This document shows, one piece after another, positions 20,010-29,602 of a DNA stretch of 64,000 nt. Numbering within the stretch: position 1 is the first letter of the stretch; each line of letters starts with the position of its first letter. Origin of the DNA: Staphylococcus carnosus (lineage in GTDB: Bacteria > Bacillota > Bacilli > Staphylococcales > Staphylococcaceae). The DNA lies in contig NZ_UHCT01000001.1 of assembly GCF_900458435.1 (NCBI RefSeq), positions 1,116,001 to 1,180,000 on the forward strand. Direction: 5' to 3'. Below the pieces are notes generated by a model that searched no databases, had not been told where the DNA came from, and saw only the letters and a list, made by a program, of their open reading frames with translations. The position numbers and the translations under genes were made by a program.

Positions 20010-20435
20010 TCATTCAAATTGCGCTTGAATCTGTTGGGCAATTTCAGCTTTTTTATCATCATCAATTTCTTCTTCATGTGTAATCCATTTATAACCAAAA
20101 CCATCGATATCATCTTTGTATCTTGGTAAGAAGTGGAAGTGTAAATGGAATACAGATTGATCTGCATATTCACCATTATTTTGAATGATATTTAAACCAT
20201 CTGGATTGAACGCTTTTTTAATGGCATTCGCAACTTTAGGTAATGCTGCACCAATATGTTTCATTGTTTCAGGATCTGTTTCGAAAATATTAGGTGATGG
20301 CTTTTTAGGAACTAGTAATGTGTGTCCCTTTGTCACTTGTGAAATATCTAAAAATGCATAAACATACTCATCTTCATAAACTTTGAAACTTGGAATTTCG
20401 CCATCAATGATTTTGCTGAAAATCGTTTTTGACAT
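20010..20435 (-). CDS. hit: HIT family nucleotide-binding hydrolase
   Basis: Small cytoplasmic nucleotide hydrolase/transferase of the histidine-triad superfamily, related to HinT/Hit. The 141-residue protein has the N-terminal zinc-less Hit start (TIFSKIIDGEIPSFKVYED) and the catalytic triad motif FHLHFHFLPRY near residue 100. ATG at 20435 is 8 bases after GGAGTG; a GTG one codon earlier is less well spaced. It is divergent from ecsA across about 135 bp, an arrangement also seen in Bacillus (hit-ecsAB). Confidence 0.94.
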   Translation of the reverse strand: MSKTIFSKIIDGEIPSFKVYEDEYVYAFLDISQVTKGHTLLVPKKPSPNIFETDPETMKHIGAALPKVANAIKKAFNPDGLNIIQNNGEYADQSVFHLHFHFLPRYKDDIDGFGYKWITHEEEIDDDKKAEIAQQIQAQFE

Positions 20436-20571
20436 CACAATTCACTCCTTAATTTTTATACTTATTTTTAATTATAGCATTCAAATAGAACAAGAGTCAT
20501 GCAGTGGGGTAAAACTTTAGGGTTTTTCAAAGACTTTTTGGTACAATAAAAAACAGTTGGAGGTTACAAAT

Positions 20572-21309
20572 ATGACTGTAAAAGTAGAACACCTAACAGG
20601 CGGATATGGTAAAAAGCCTGTCATCAAAGATATTAACTTCGAATTAAAAAATGGAGAAATAGTAGGGCTCATTGGTTTAAATGGAGCCGGAAAAAGTACC
20701 ACGATTAAACATATGCTAGGTTTGTTAACGCCTAGTTCTGGTGAACTCTCTATATCAGGAACAAATATTAAAGATAACATTGAAGAATATCGACATAAAT
20801 TATCCTATATTCCGGAAGCGCCGGTTATTTATGAAGAACTAACGTTGCAAGAACATATTGATATGACAGCTATGGCTTATGGAATTGATAAAAATACTGC
20901 AATGGAACGTGCAAACCCGCTTCTCAAAACGTTCCGCTTAGAAAATGAACTTCAAATCTTTCCGAGCCATTTTTCTAAAGGCATGAAACAAAAGGTAATG
21001 ATTATCTGTGCATTTATCGTTAATCCAGAACTTTATATCATAGATGAACCATTCTTAGGTTTAGACCCGCTCGGTATTCAGTCTATGTTAGATTTAATGG
21101 TCGAAAAGAAAAATGAAGGTAGAACTGTATTAATGAGTACGCATATTTTAGCAACAGCTGAGCGCTACTGTGATCGTTTTATTATCTTAGACGAAGGAAA
21201 AATTGCAGCATTCGGCAACTTAGATGAATTACGTGAACAAACTGGATTGCATGGCAAAACATTAGATGATATCTACATCCATGTCACACGAGGTGGGCAA
21301 CAAGTATGA
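20572..21309 (+). CDS. ecsA: ABC transporter ATP-binding protein EcsA
   Basis: ATPase of the EcsAB exporter, which in Bacillus and staphylococci influences secretion, intramembrane proteolysis and, in S. aureus, peptide-pheromone export. The 245-residue protein has Walker A GLNGAGKSTTIKH, signature FSKGMKQK and Walker B LYIIDEPFLGLD, followed by MSTHIL with the switch histidine. TTGGAGG sets the start at ATG 20572, although the frame is open from 20557. Its stop overlaps the ecsB start by 4 bp. Confidence 0.95.
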   Translation: MTVKVEHLTGGYGKKPVIKDINFELKNGEIVGLIGLNGAGKSTTIKHMLGLLTPSSGELSISGTNIKDNIEEYRHKLSYIPEAPVIYEELTLQEHIDMTAMAYGIDKNTAMERANPLLKTFRLENELQIFPSHFSKGMKQKVMIICAFIVNPELYIIDEPFLGLDPLGIQSMLDLMVEKKNEGRTVLMSTHILATAERYCDRFIILDEGKIAAFGNLDELREQTGLHGKTLDDIYIHVTRGGQQV

Positions 21310-22532
21310 CAGATCATCGTGCGATTGCATTATTTAATCAAAGACGTCAGGCAATCAGTAAAGAAAAAGCGTATTATAATAAGTTTATTTTTAATGGGCA
21401 TTTTTCAATATTCCTATTAATTTTACTTGGCGCATTCATGATGGGGTATAATAATTGGCTCAAACATATTCCAGAAGGAATACCATATGCACTTTTTGCA
21501 AGTATGGCTGTTGCTGCCATTTCTTTATTCCCACTGCGTACACTATTAAAAGAAGCGGACCGTTTATTTTTATTACCATTTGAACGGCATATGTCGATTT
21601 ATATGAGATATAGTTTGATTTATAGCTATCTGGGCAGAATTTTGATGCAAGTTGCAGCTTTGGTCATTTTGTTTCCATTATTTAATACATTAGACCACAA
21701 CAACATTGTTTATTATATTGTGTTCGCTGTAACAGCACTTATTTTTCCATATCTTGGTTTATATGCAAAACTTGAATGGATACAAGCTAGATTATCTGGA
21801 TGGAGCATTCTTTTAATAGAATGGGTTTGTTTTACATTAACTTATGAACTCATTTTAGGACTACATCAATTATGGGGCGTTTTATTATTAGTTGTATTTA
21901 TGGCAGGTATTTTAGTATTGAAACGTTCAAATCAGAAAAAATTGTTTGCGTGGGAGACATTAATAGCAATTGAAGCCCAGCATCATATGAATTACTACAA
22001 ATTCGTTAATATGTTTACTGACGTGAAACATTTACGTTCTCAAGCAGTACGCCGACGTTACTTAGACTTTATACTACCGAGACCAAGTGATAAAAATTAT
22101 AATGCCGAGCATATGTATTTATTCTTATTTAAGCGCAGTTTCTTAAGAGGTAAAGATGCATTCAATATCATTTTAAGATTAGTGATTATCGCATTGATAT
22201 TGATGATATGGTTATCGCAAATGTGGATTTCACTGATTGTCGGTGCATTATTTATGTATATTATTTTATTACAAACTGCACAATTTTATACCCAACAAGC
22301 ATACGGGTTATGGCCGCAAGTATGGCCTGTACCTGAAGAGAATGTGATTAAAGGGTATGGACACTTTTTATATCACATCATGGTTGCAATTGGGCTTATA
22401 TTATCAATCACATATGTCATTTTATTCCCAGCACAATTTTATGCAGCGATTGTATTCTTTATCGTAGGTTGGTTGACAATCAGAAATATTGTGAAGAAAC
22501 TTAAATATCAGGAAACATTATTACGTGATTAA
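21306..22532 (+). CDS. ecsB: ABC transporter permease EcsB
   Basis: Membrane subunit of the EcsAB transporter. The 408-residue protein has about eight hydrophobic segments (for example near 33-50, 60-80, 105-130, 135-155, 170-210, 285-330, 350-395). A charged N-terminal stretch with FNQRRQAISKEKAYYNKFIF is characteristic of EcsB. The ATGA overlap with ecsA indicates coupled translation. No third gene (ecsC) follows; the strong terminator at 22537 ends the operon. Confidence 0.94.
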   Translation: MTDHRAIALFNQRRQAISKEKAYYNKFIFNGHFSIFLLILLGAFMMGYNNWLKHIPEGIPYALFASMAVAAISLFPLRTLLKEADRLFLLPFERHMSIYMRYSLIYSYLGRILMQVAALVILFPLFNTLDHNNIVYYIVFAVTALIFPYLGLYAKLEWIQARLSGWSILLIEWVCFTLTYELILGLHQLWGVLLLVVFMAGILVLKRSNQKKLFAWETLIAIEAQHHMNYYKFVNMFTDVKHLRSQAVRRRYLDFILPRPSDKNYNAEHMYLFLFKRSFLRGKDAFNIILRLVIIALILMIWLSQMWISLIVGALFMYIILLQTAQFYTQQAYGLWPQVWPVPEENVIKGYGHFLYHIMVAIGLILSITYVILFPAQFYAAIVFFIVGWLTIRNIVKKLKYQETLLRD

Positions 22533-22536
22533 CATA

Positions 22537-22579
22537 AAACAACGCCAAATTAACATAAAAGTTAATTGGCGTTGTTTTT
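22537..22579. terminator. Bidirectional terminator between ecsB and traP
   Basis: Long stem in which AACGCCAAATTAAC pairs with GTTAATTGGCGTT, flanked by A and T runs; it serves two convergent genes. Confidence 0.93.
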
Positions 22580-22593
22580 AGTTAACTACAGCA

Positions 22594-23097
22594 TTACTTA
22601 TCATCAACGGGGTAGAGGTAACGTTCAAAGTAACTTGAATGTTGGCCACTAGAACCGAAGAATTGAGATAATGCAGATTTTGAAAAGTTTTCTTGATAAA
22701 TAGAAGACTCTTTGAAATCTTCATAAGCTTGGCGTTCTGAGAAACCGAAATAAATTTTGTAAGTTGTCCCTTTATCCGGTTTTAAGAAACGATAGCATTT
22801 AAAGCCTGGGAACTTATCAAAATCTAATGTTAATCCCATTAATCGTTTTTCTAATTGATACGCATGGTTTTCTGCTGTAGGAATAAATACTACTGCGAAG
22901 AAACCATCTTCTTCTAATTCATTAACAGTTGAAAGAATTTCATAAGTAAGCGGTTCTTTTAACGCGCTCGGCATATCTGTTTCTTCAAAAATTAATGATG
23001 TATCTTTTGCTGAATATAAATATAAGTGGTGGTCTGGGTTGTTAAGTCTGATTTGGTTGAGGTATCCGAAAGTACCATATGATGCATAAAATTTCAT
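22594..23097 (-). CDS. traP: TRAP signal transduction protein (haem-degrading-like fold)
   Basis: Staphylococcal TRAP, once proposed to control agr through histidine phosphorylation; later work did not confirm that role, and the ABM/HmoB-like fold suggests haem-related or stress functions. The 167-residue length matches. Recognisable stretches are FGFSERQAYEDFKESS and FFGSSGQHSSYFERYLYP. Of the three histidines described for S. aureus (66, 79, 154, from memory), those in ENHAYQLEK and GQHSSYFE are present, but the first is replaced by DGFF. It is divergent from hemE, as in other staphylococci. Confidence 0.92.
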   Translation of the reverse strand: MKFYASYGTFGYLNQIRLNNPDHHLYLYSAKDTSLIFEETDMPSALKEPLTYEILSTVNELEEDGFFAVVFIPTAENHAYQLEKRLMGLTLDFDKFPGFKCYRFLKPDKGTTYKIYFGFSERQAYEDFKESSIYQENFSKSALSQFFGSSGQHSSYFERYLYPVDDK

Positions 23098-23405
23098 GGT
23101 AAATTCCCCCTTTTCTCTTAATTATACGATGTAATAATACGATTTGCTAGCTATATAATTGTGCTAGTAAGTTTATTATATCTTAATAAATCGACTAAGT
23201 GGTATTAAAACACAAAAATAGGCTACAGATTTACTGAGTATGTTGAATGAGACTCTACTTAAAGTATGTCATAATATAAGTTGGATTTAAAAAGTTAGGT
23301 CATCTTACTATGTCATTTTTATGACATTTAAAAGGTTTAAAATACGCATATTCTAGTGATATGCTATGATAGATTAGAATGATTTTATTGTGGGAGGATA
23401 CTGAG
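23098..23405. promoter_or_regulatory. Divergent traP/hemE intergenic region with palindrome
   Basis: A 308-bp region holding both promoters. A perfect inverted repeat, ATGTCAT-N4-ATGACAT, lies at 23310-23327. A -10-like TATGAT at about 23364-23369 may belong to hemE. GGGAGGA at 23392-23398 is the hemE ribosome binding site. No other gene is seen. Confidence 0.5.
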
Positions 23406-24443
23406 GTGCATAGTAAAAATAATACAATTTTAAAAATGATTAAGGGAGAAGAGGTAACGCATACACCCGTATGGTTCATGCGTCAGGCTGGAAGATCACA
23501 GCCGGAATACCGCGCCTTAAAAGAGAAATATTCGTTATTTGAAATTACACATCAACCTGAATTATGTGCCTATGTTACACATTTGCCTGTTGATAACTAT
23601 CAAACTGATGCAGCTATTTTATATAAAGATATTATGACACCCCTCAAACCAATAGGGGTAGATGTTGAAATCAAATCAGGTATAGGTCCTGTAATCAGTA
23701 ATACAATTAAAACAGTACAAGATGTTGAAAAGTTAGGTCAGATTGACCCTAAACGCGACGTGCCTTACGTATTAGATACAATTAAACTGTTAACAGAAGA
23801 AAAGTTGAATGTACCATTAATTGGATTTGTAGGTGCACCATTTACATTAGCAAGCTATATGATTGAAGGTGGACCATCTAAAAATTATCATTTCACAAAA
23901 GCGATGATGTTTAGAGATGAAGCAACTTGGTTTGCTTTAATGGATCATTTAGTAGATATGTCTATTACTTATGCAAGTGCACAGATTGAAGCAGGTGCAG
24001 AGCTGATTCAAATCTTTGATTCTTGGATTGGTGCTTTAAATGCAGTTGATTTCAATTATTATATTAAACCATCAATGGAACGTTTGATTAAAGGAATAAA
24101 AGCACAGCACGATGTTCCTATTATATTATTCGGTGTAAATGCAACGCATCTTATTGAAGAATGGAATAATTTACCGATTGATGTTTTAGGCATTGATTGG
24201 CGCACAACGATAAAAGAAACATCAGATTCTGGTGTAGCAAAGACGATTCAAGGGAACTTAGACCCTTCATTATTACTAGCACCATGGGATGTAATACAAC
24301 CAAGATTAGATAAGATATTAGATGAAGGTATGCAGCATGGAAAACATATCTTTAATTTAGGACACGGTGTTTTCCCTGAAGTGAATCCGGATACGTTGAA
24401 ACAAATTACAGCATATGTTCATGATTATACGAAAAGAAAGTAA
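23406..24443 (+). CDS. hemE: Uroporphyrinogen decarboxylase
   Basis: Decarboxylates uroporphyrinogen III to coproporphyrinogen III. From GTG 23406 (GGAGG 8 bases upstream) the protein has 345 residues and starts [16 protein letters not shown], like the S. aureus enzyme. The signature [18 protein letters not shown] carries the substrate-binding arginines; the catalytic aspartate lies in YKDIMTP, and IFDSWIGAL is conserved. First gene of hemE-hemH-hemY, in which coproporphyrin is made before iron insertion, the Gram-positive route. Confidence 0.96.
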   Translation: MHSKNNTILKMIKGEEVTHTPVWFMRQAGRSQPEYRALKEKYSLFEITHQPELCAYVTHLPVDNYQTDAAILYKDIMTPLKPIGVDVEIKSGIGPVISNTIKTVQDVEKLGQIDPKRDVPYVLDTIKLLTEEKLNVPLIGFVGAPFTLASYMIEGGPSKNYHFTKAMMFRDEATWFALMDHLVDMSITYASAQIEAGAELIQIFDSWIGALNAVDFNYYIKPSMERLIKGIKAQHDVPIILFGVNATHLIEEWNNLPIDVLGIDWRTTIKETSDSGVAKTIQGNLDPSLLLAPWDVIQPRLDKILDEGMQHGKHIFNLGHGVFPEVNPDTLKQITAYVHDYTKRK

Positions 24444-24473
24444 GAAAATAGATTGGTAAAGGAAGGGTTTAGA

Positions 24474-25430
24474 ATGACTAAAACAGTTGGTCTATTAGTG
24501 ATGGCTTATGGAACGCCATATAAAGAAAGTGATATAGAGGCGTACTATACAGATATACGTCACGGTAAAAAACCTTCACCAGAAGAAGTGCAAGATTTAA
24601 AAGATCGTTATAAATTTATCGGTGGTATCTCACCACTTGCAAAAATTACAGATGAGCAAGCCGAAGCATTAAAAGATAATTTAAATTTAATGTATAAAGA
24701 TAAGGACATAGAATTTAAATTATATGTTGGTCTGAAACATATACATCCTTATATTGAAGATGCGTTAAAACAAATGAATGAAGATGGTATTGAAGAAGCA
24801 GTTACAATTGTACTTGCACCTCATTTTTCTAATTTTTCCGTTGGTTCATATGATAAAAGAGCGGATGAAGAAGCAGAAAAATATGGTATCCGTTTAATGC
24901 ATGTTAAAAGCTTTTATCAACAACCTAAATTTATTCAATACTGGGTTAAGCAAATTAATAAAACATTATCTGATATACCAGAAGAAGAACAAGATGACAC
25001 TGTTCTCGTGGTATCAGCACATAGTTTGCCTGAGAAAATGATTGTTGAATCTCATGATCCATATCCGCATCAATTAGCAGATACTAAAAATTTACTTGAA
25101 GAATTGTCTAATGTTAAACATGCAGCACAAGGATGGCAATCTGAAGGCAATACAGGTACACCATGGTTAGGACCAGATGTACAAGACTTAACACGCACGT
25201 TGTACCAAGAACATGGATATAAGCATTTTATTTACACACCAGTCGGATTCGTATGTAATCACCTAGAAGTACTTTATGATAACGATCATGAGTGTAAGGT
25301 AGTTTGTGATGAAATCGGTGCAGAATATCATCGTCCACCAATGCCGAATACAGATCCTTTATTTATCGGTGCCATGGCTGATGAAGTTTATTCAGTTTTT
25401 TCAGTGAAAGAAGTGGGGCAGCATGACTAA
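24474..25430 (+). CDS. hemH: Coproporphyrin III ferrochelatase (HemH/CpfC)
   Basis: Inserts ferrous iron into coproporphyrin III in the coproporphyrin-dependent haem pathway. The 318-residue protein is soluble, as in Gram-positives. The iron-site histidine is in VVSAHSLPEKM and the catalytic glutamate in GFVCNHLEVLYD. AAAGGAAGG places the start at ATG 24474, 30 bp after hemE; the frame is open from 24453. The 3' end overlaps hemY by 8 bp, implying translational coupling. Confidence 0.96.
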   Translation: MTKTVGLLVMAYGTPYKESDIEAYYTDIRHGKKPSPEEVQDLKDRYKFIGGISPLAKITDEQAEALKDNLNLMYKDKDIEFKLYVGLKHIHPYIEDALKQMNEDGIEEAVTIVLAPHFSNFSVGSYDKRADEEAEKYGIRLMHVKSFYQQPKFIQYWVKQINKTLSDIPEEEQDDTVLVVSAHSLPEKMIVESHDPYPHQLADTKNLLEELSNVKHAAQGWQSEGNTGTPWLGPDVQDLTRTLYQEHGYKHFIYTPVGFVCNHLEVLYDNDHECKVVCDEIGAEYHRPPMPNTDPLFIGAMADEVYSVFSVKEVGQHD

Positions 25431-26823
25431 AAAAATTGCAATTATCGGAGCAGGCATTACAGGTTTATCAGCGGCATATTATTTAAAAAAAGAATATCCG
25501 CAATTTGATGCTCATGTTATTGAAGCAACAAACCGTGCTGGCGGTAAAATTCAAACGTATCGCAAAGATGGCTATACAATCGAATTGGGTCCGGAATCTT
25601 ATTTGGGCAGAAAAAAAATCATGACTGAATTAGCGGAAGAAATCGGTTTAGGTGATGATTTAATTACGAATCAAACTGGTCAATCATATATATATGCGAA
25701 CAATCATTTATATCCTATTCCAGGCGGTTCAATTATGGGTATACCTACAGATGTTAAACCTTTTATCAGTACAAAACTGATTTCTGTTAAAGGTAAGATT
25801 CGTGCAGCAATGGATTTATTTAAAAAACCAGTAGCTATGCAAGATGGTGATATTTCTGTAGGACACTTTTTCAGAGAACGTCTTGGCGATGAAGTGCTGG
25901 AAAATTTAATTGAACCTTTAATGGGTGGAATTTATGGTACCAATATTGATGATTTGAGTTTAATGAGTACTTTTCCTAATTTCAAAGAACGTGAAGAACA
26001 ATACAATAGTTTAATTAAAGGTATGCGTCATGAGAAGCAATTACGACAAAGTCAGAAAAAACTCTATCCTGGTGCGCCTAAAGGTCAGTTTAAACAATTC
26101 AGACATGGTTTAAGTTCATTTATTGAAGCGCTCGAACAAGCTGTAAAAAATCAAGGTACTGAAATCTTATATAACACTAAAGTAGAAGATATTATCAGTT
26201 CGCAACGTGGCTATGATGTTGTTTACAATGGTGAAAAGCATTTTTATGACGGTGTATTAGTGACAGTTCCGCACCAAACATTTATGCAATGGTTCAGTGA
26301 AGATCCGGCATTAGATTATTTTAAAACAATGGATAGTACTTCAGTTGCAACTGTTGTATTAGCTTTTGATGAAAAAGATGTTGAAAACACTTATGATGGT
26401 ACTGGCTTTGTCATAGCAAGAACGTCTGATACACGTATTACTGCATGTACATGGACAAGTAAAAAATGGCCATTTACGACACCGGAAGGCAAGGTGTTGT
26501 TGCGCGCTTATGTAGGTAAGCCTGGTGATCATATCTTAGAAGAAATGAATGATGAACAAATCGTTTCTACTGTGAGAAAAGATTTGAGCCAAATGATGAC
26601 AATTAAAGGTAATCCTGAATTTTCTATTGTAAATAGATTACCTAAAAGTATGCCGCAATATCATGTAGGCCACATTCAGCGTATTCGTGATATTCAAGCA
26701 CATATTCGTCAAACCTATCCTCATTTAAGAATAACAGGAGCAGGGTTTGAAGCGGTTGGTTTGCCTGATTGTATCCAGCAAGGTAAAGATGCAGTTGAAG
26801 AATTAGCTGCTACCGTGAAATAA
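25423..26823 (+). CDS. hemY: Coproporphyrinogen III oxidase HemY (CgoX)
   Basis: FAD-dependent oxidase converting coproporphyrinogen III to coproporphyrin III; in the Gram-positive pathway it acts before HemH despite gene order. The 466-residue protein begins with the dinucleotide-binding motif IAIIGAGITGLSAAYYLKK and EATNRAGGKIQT, contains PESYLGRKK, and ends with the FAD-contacting ITGAGFEAVGLPDC. GGGGCAG just upstream serves ATG 25423 inside hemH. The final enzyme HemQ is not in this window. Confidence 0.95.
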   Translation: MTKKIAIIGAGITGLSAAYYLKKEYPQFDAHVIEATNRAGGKIQTYRKDGYTIELGPESYLGRKKIMTELAEEIGLGDDLITNQTGQSYIYANNHLYPIPGGSIMGIPTDVKPFISTKLISVKGKIRAAMDLFKKPVAMQDGDISVGHFFRERLGDEVLENLIEPLMGGIYGTNIDDLSLMSTFPNFKEREEQYNSLIKGMRHEKQLRQSQKKLYPGAPKGQFKQFRHGLSSFIEALEQAVKNQGTEILYNTKVEDIISSQRGYDVVYNGEKHFYDGVLVTVPHQTFMQWFSEDPALDYFKTMDSTSVATVVLAFDEKDVENTYDGTGFVIARTSDTRITACTWTSKKWPFTTPEGKVLLRAYVGKPGDHILEEMNDEQIVSTVRKDLSQMMTIKGNPEFSIVNRLPKSMPQYHVGHIQRIRDIQAHIRQTYPHLRITGAGFEAVGLPDCIQQGKDAVEELAATVK

Positions 26824-26958
26824 AATAAATACAATCTGTGAATATTTTATTAATGGTATTGACCTTTGAAGGTTATAAGAATAATCTATGTCTATTAGAA
26901 ATACAAATGCGTATTAAATATAACATCTTATAACAAAACAAATGACAATAAAAGAAAT

Positions 26959-27018
26959 GACCTGAAGACAGGTTCTTTGTAGAGATGCAACAAGATGAAC
27001 CTCAAATTTCAGGTCTTT
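26959..27018 (+). terminator. Terminator-like structure after hemY
   Basis: GACCTGA (26959-26965) pairs with TCAGGTC (27009-27015), enclosing an AGGTTC/GAACCT stem; TTTTT follows. It lies only 25 bp before the next gene, so it could be a terminator of the hem operon or an attenuator. Confidence 0.7.
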
Positions 27019-27042
27019 TTCTATTGAGTGAGGGTGAGTGTT

Positions 27043-27600
27043 ATGACTAAAATTATTTTGATTCATGGTCAAGGAGCCAATGCACATTCCAATTGGTATG
27101 AATGGTTAGAACAATCATTGAATTTAGAAGGTTATGATATGGACATTTGTGATATTGAACATTCAACACCTGTTAATATCGATGAATGGTTGGAACAATT
27201 AAATGAACAAATTCAAATCGAGAAACATGATACGTATTTTGTCACTCATGGTTTCGGTACATTAGCAGGGTTGAAGTATCTTGATATTCATACTGAAAAT
27301 CGCATTGAGGGCTTTTTCAGTATCGCTGGTTTTGGTCCTGATGCAAAAGATATCGACAAAGATCTCCAAGTGGATAATGTTACTTTAGATTATGAAAGCT
27401 TACGAGAGAGAATTGATTATTTTTATGGCTTATGTTCTACAGATGATCCATACGTGCCATATAAAGATACAGAAGCATTGATAGATAAATTAGGCGGTAA
27501 AAGCCGTGTGATTAAAAATGGAGGCCATTTTACTACTGATGATGGCTATGATACGTTTTTAGCTTTAAAAAATAATATGATGAAGAAAATGTCAAAATAA
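27043..27600 (+). CDS. RBBP9/YdeN-like alpha/beta-hydrolase fold protein lacking the nucleophile
   Basis: A 185-residue protein. The start IILIHGQGANAHSNWYEWLE is typical of the RBBP9-like serine hydrolase family. A candidate acid lies in CSTDDPYVPY and a histidine in NGGHFTTDDGYD. The nucleophile elbow, normally GHSxG, reads THGFG (68-72) with glycine at the serine position, so classical hydrolase activity is doubtful. GAGGGTGAG places the start at ATG 27043; the frame is open from 27028. It is a single gene between two hairpins. Function unknown. Confidence 0.75.
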   Translation: MTKIILIHGQGANAHSNWYEWLEQSLNLEGYDMDICDIEHSTPVNIDEWLEQLNEQIQIEKHDTYFVTHGFGTLAGLKYLDIHTENRIEGFFSIAGFGPDAKDIDKDLQVDNVTLDYESLRERIDYFYGLCSTDDPYVPYKDTEALIDKLGGKSRVIKNGGHFTTDDGYDTFLALKNNMMKKMSK

Positions 27601-27601
27601 T

Positions 27602-27634
27602 AAAATGACATGCCTGAGCGGGCATGTCATTTTT
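27602..27634. terminator. Bidirectional terminator between the hydrolase-like gene and nadA
   Basis: AAAATGACATGCC pairs with GGCATGTCATTTT around a 6-base loop, with A/T tracts on both sides. Confidence 0.93.
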
Positions 27635-27668
27635 AATGTGGATTAAATTATTGTGTTTAATATACTTA

Positions 27669-28769
27669 TTAAGTGATGCTTAACATACGGTCTAAGCTTT
27701 CTTTTGCATATTTCGCAGTTTCTGCATCAACTTTAATGATGTTGTCTTTGTTGCCATCTAATATTTTATCTAAACACCATGCAAGGTGCGGTAAATCGAT
27801 ACGATTCATTGTTAAACAAGAACACATAAGCGGGTTGAGAGAATCAATTGTAATGTCTGTATATGTTTCTTTTAATCGATTGACTAGATTCATTTCTGTT
27901 CCGATTAACCAACGTGAACCTTTAGGTGCGTTTTTAATTGTTTCAATAATATAACGTGTTGAACCCGCGTAATCTGCAGCTTGAACAACTTCAAATTCAC
28001 ATTCTGGGTGAACAATAACATTAATTTCTGGGTCTCGTTCACGTGCCATATCAATATGTGCTTTATGGAATTTTTCATGTACAGAACAATGACCTTTCCA
28101 CAAAACAATACGCAAGTCTTCTAAATCACCTTCATAAATCAACTCTTTCGCTATTGGATCCCATACTGCCATTTGTTCTAGTGGAATGCCTAAATCATAA
28201 GCTGTATTGCGACCTAAATGCTGGTCAGGTAAGAATAAAATGACTTTGCCTTGGTTTAAAGCCCAATCTACGACAGATTTAGCATTACCACTTGTGACAC
28301 ATGAACCGCCGTGTTCTCCTACAAATTTTTTAATAGCTGCTGTTGAATTGACATATGTTAAAGGTAATATATCTAAATGAAATTTTTCTGTAAGAACGTC
28401 ATAACCATGCAGAGCTTGTGTGATATTAGCCATATCGGCCATTGAACAGCCCGCAGATAAATCTGGTAAATATATATCTTGGCTGTCATCAGTTAAGATG
28501 TCTGCAGTCTCTGCCATAAAATGAACGCCGTTAAATACAAAGTATTCCGCTTCAGTATTTTCTTTACAGATTCTTGCTAATTCCAAAGAATCTCCTGTAA
28601 TATCAGCAAACTGTACAACTTCATTTTTTTGATAATGATGTGTCGGCATAAATAAACGATTGCCTAATTGATCTTTAATTGCTTGAATATGATTTTCTAA
28701 TTCTTCTTGTGACATTTGTAAATATTTTTCAGGAATTGATTTTGATACAGATAATATTGGATTAAACAT
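27669..28769 (-). CDS. nadA: Quinolinate synthase NadA
   Basis: Condenses iminoaspartate with dihydroxyacetone phosphate to quinolinate using a 4Fe-4S cluster. The 366-residue protein has the long Bacillus-type N-terminus (YQKNEVVQFADITGDSLELA) and the cluster cysteines in SAGCSMADM, HPECEFEV and MCSCLTMN. The start ATG shares one base with the nadC stop (TGATG), so it is last in nadB-nadC-nadA. NadA itself looks intact, although NadB, which supplies iminoaspartate, is frameshifted. Confidence 0.94.
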   Translation of the reverse strand: MFNPILSVSKSIPEKYLQMSQEELENHIQAIKDQLGNRLFMPTHHYQKNEVVQFADITGDSLELARICKENTEAEYFVFNGVHFMAETADILTDDSQDIYLPDLSAGCSMADMANITQALHGYDVLTEKFHLDILPLTYVNSTAAIKKFVGEHGGSCVTSGNAKSVVDWALNQGKVILFLPDQHLGRNTAYDLGIPLEQMAVWDPIAKELIYEGDLEDLRIVLWKGHCSVHEKFHKAHIDMARERDPEINVIVHPECEFEVVQAADYAGSTRYIIETIKNAPKGSRWLIGTEMNLVNRLKETYTDITIDSLNPLMCSCLTMNRIDLPHLAWCLDKILDGNKDNIIKVDAETAKYAKESLDRMLSIT

Positions 28770-29602
28770 CAGATCACAACCTTTGCAGAAATATCGAGCG
28801 CACTTTGCGCATAAAATAGGGAACCCATTGAAATAAAATCAACACCAGTTTCAGCATAAGCTACAACATTTGAAGCATTAATATTTCCAGATGCTTCAGT
28901 TTGAATCGTATTCGGAACTAAATTTAAATGCTCAGCAATCCATTCTGGTTTTTGATTATCGAACATTATAATATCTACTTGATTTTCAATCGCTGTTTTC
29001 AGCATTTCTTCATTTTCTATTTCAACTTCAATTTTATCCATTGGTCCAATGACTTTTTTGGCATTAGCAATTGCAGTTTCCATAGATTGGCTAAAAGCAA
29101 TGTGATTATCTTTTAGCATCAAACCATCATTTAAAGAACGTCTGTGGTTTAAACCACCGCCAACTGTCACTGCAAACTTTTCGAAAATACCTAAACCTGG
29201 TGTAGTTTTTCTAGTATCTACAATATTCGTTGAGGTATGAGAAATTTTGTCTACAATCTGTCTTGTTTGTGTTGCGATGCCTGACATGCGTTGAATCAAG
29301 TTTAATACAATACGTTCCATCGTTAATAATACATATACAGGACCTTTAATTTCAGTGATAATATCACCAGGATATACAGCTTCTCCATCTTTTACTTTTA
29401 GATTAATCACAACATTTGAATCGAGTAGGGGAAATGCTTCTTTTATAATCACTTCACCACAAAAAATGCCCTCATCTTTAGATTTTAATGTAAGCGTACC
29501 TTCTTGTGTCTGATCAAAGATGTGTGTTGCCAAGTCTCCATATTGGTTATCCTCAATGTAAAATTGAGTGATTTTCTCTCTGACGAGTAACGGGTTTAAC
29601 AT
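28769..29602 (-). CDS. nadC: Nicotinate-nucleotide pyrophosphorylase NadC
   Basis: Quinolinate phosphoribosyltransferase producing nicotinate mononucleotide. The 277-residue protein shows DTRKTTPGLGIFEKFAV, GGGLNHRRSLNDGLMLKDNH with substrate-binding arginine, histidine and lysine residues, and GVDFISMGSLF. ATG 29602 lies 8 bases after AGGAGG; GTG 29608 is an alternative but is too close to that site. The start lies inside the 3' end of the nadB frame, so expression would be translationally linked to the nadB remnant. Confidence 0.94.
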   Translation of the reverse strand: MLNPLLVREKITQFYIEDNQYGDLATHIFDQTQEGTLTLKSKDEGIFCGEVIIKEAFPLLDSNVVINLKVKDGEAVYPGDIITEIKGPVYVLLTMERIVLNLIQRMSGIATQTRQIVDKISHTSTNIVDTRKTTPGLGIFEKFAVTVGGGLNHRRSLNDGLMLKDNHIAFSQSMETAIANAKKVIGPMDKIEVEIENEEMLKTAIENQVDIIMFDNQKPEWIAEHLNLVPNTIQTEASGNINASNVVAYAETGVDFISMGSLFYAQSALDISAKVVI

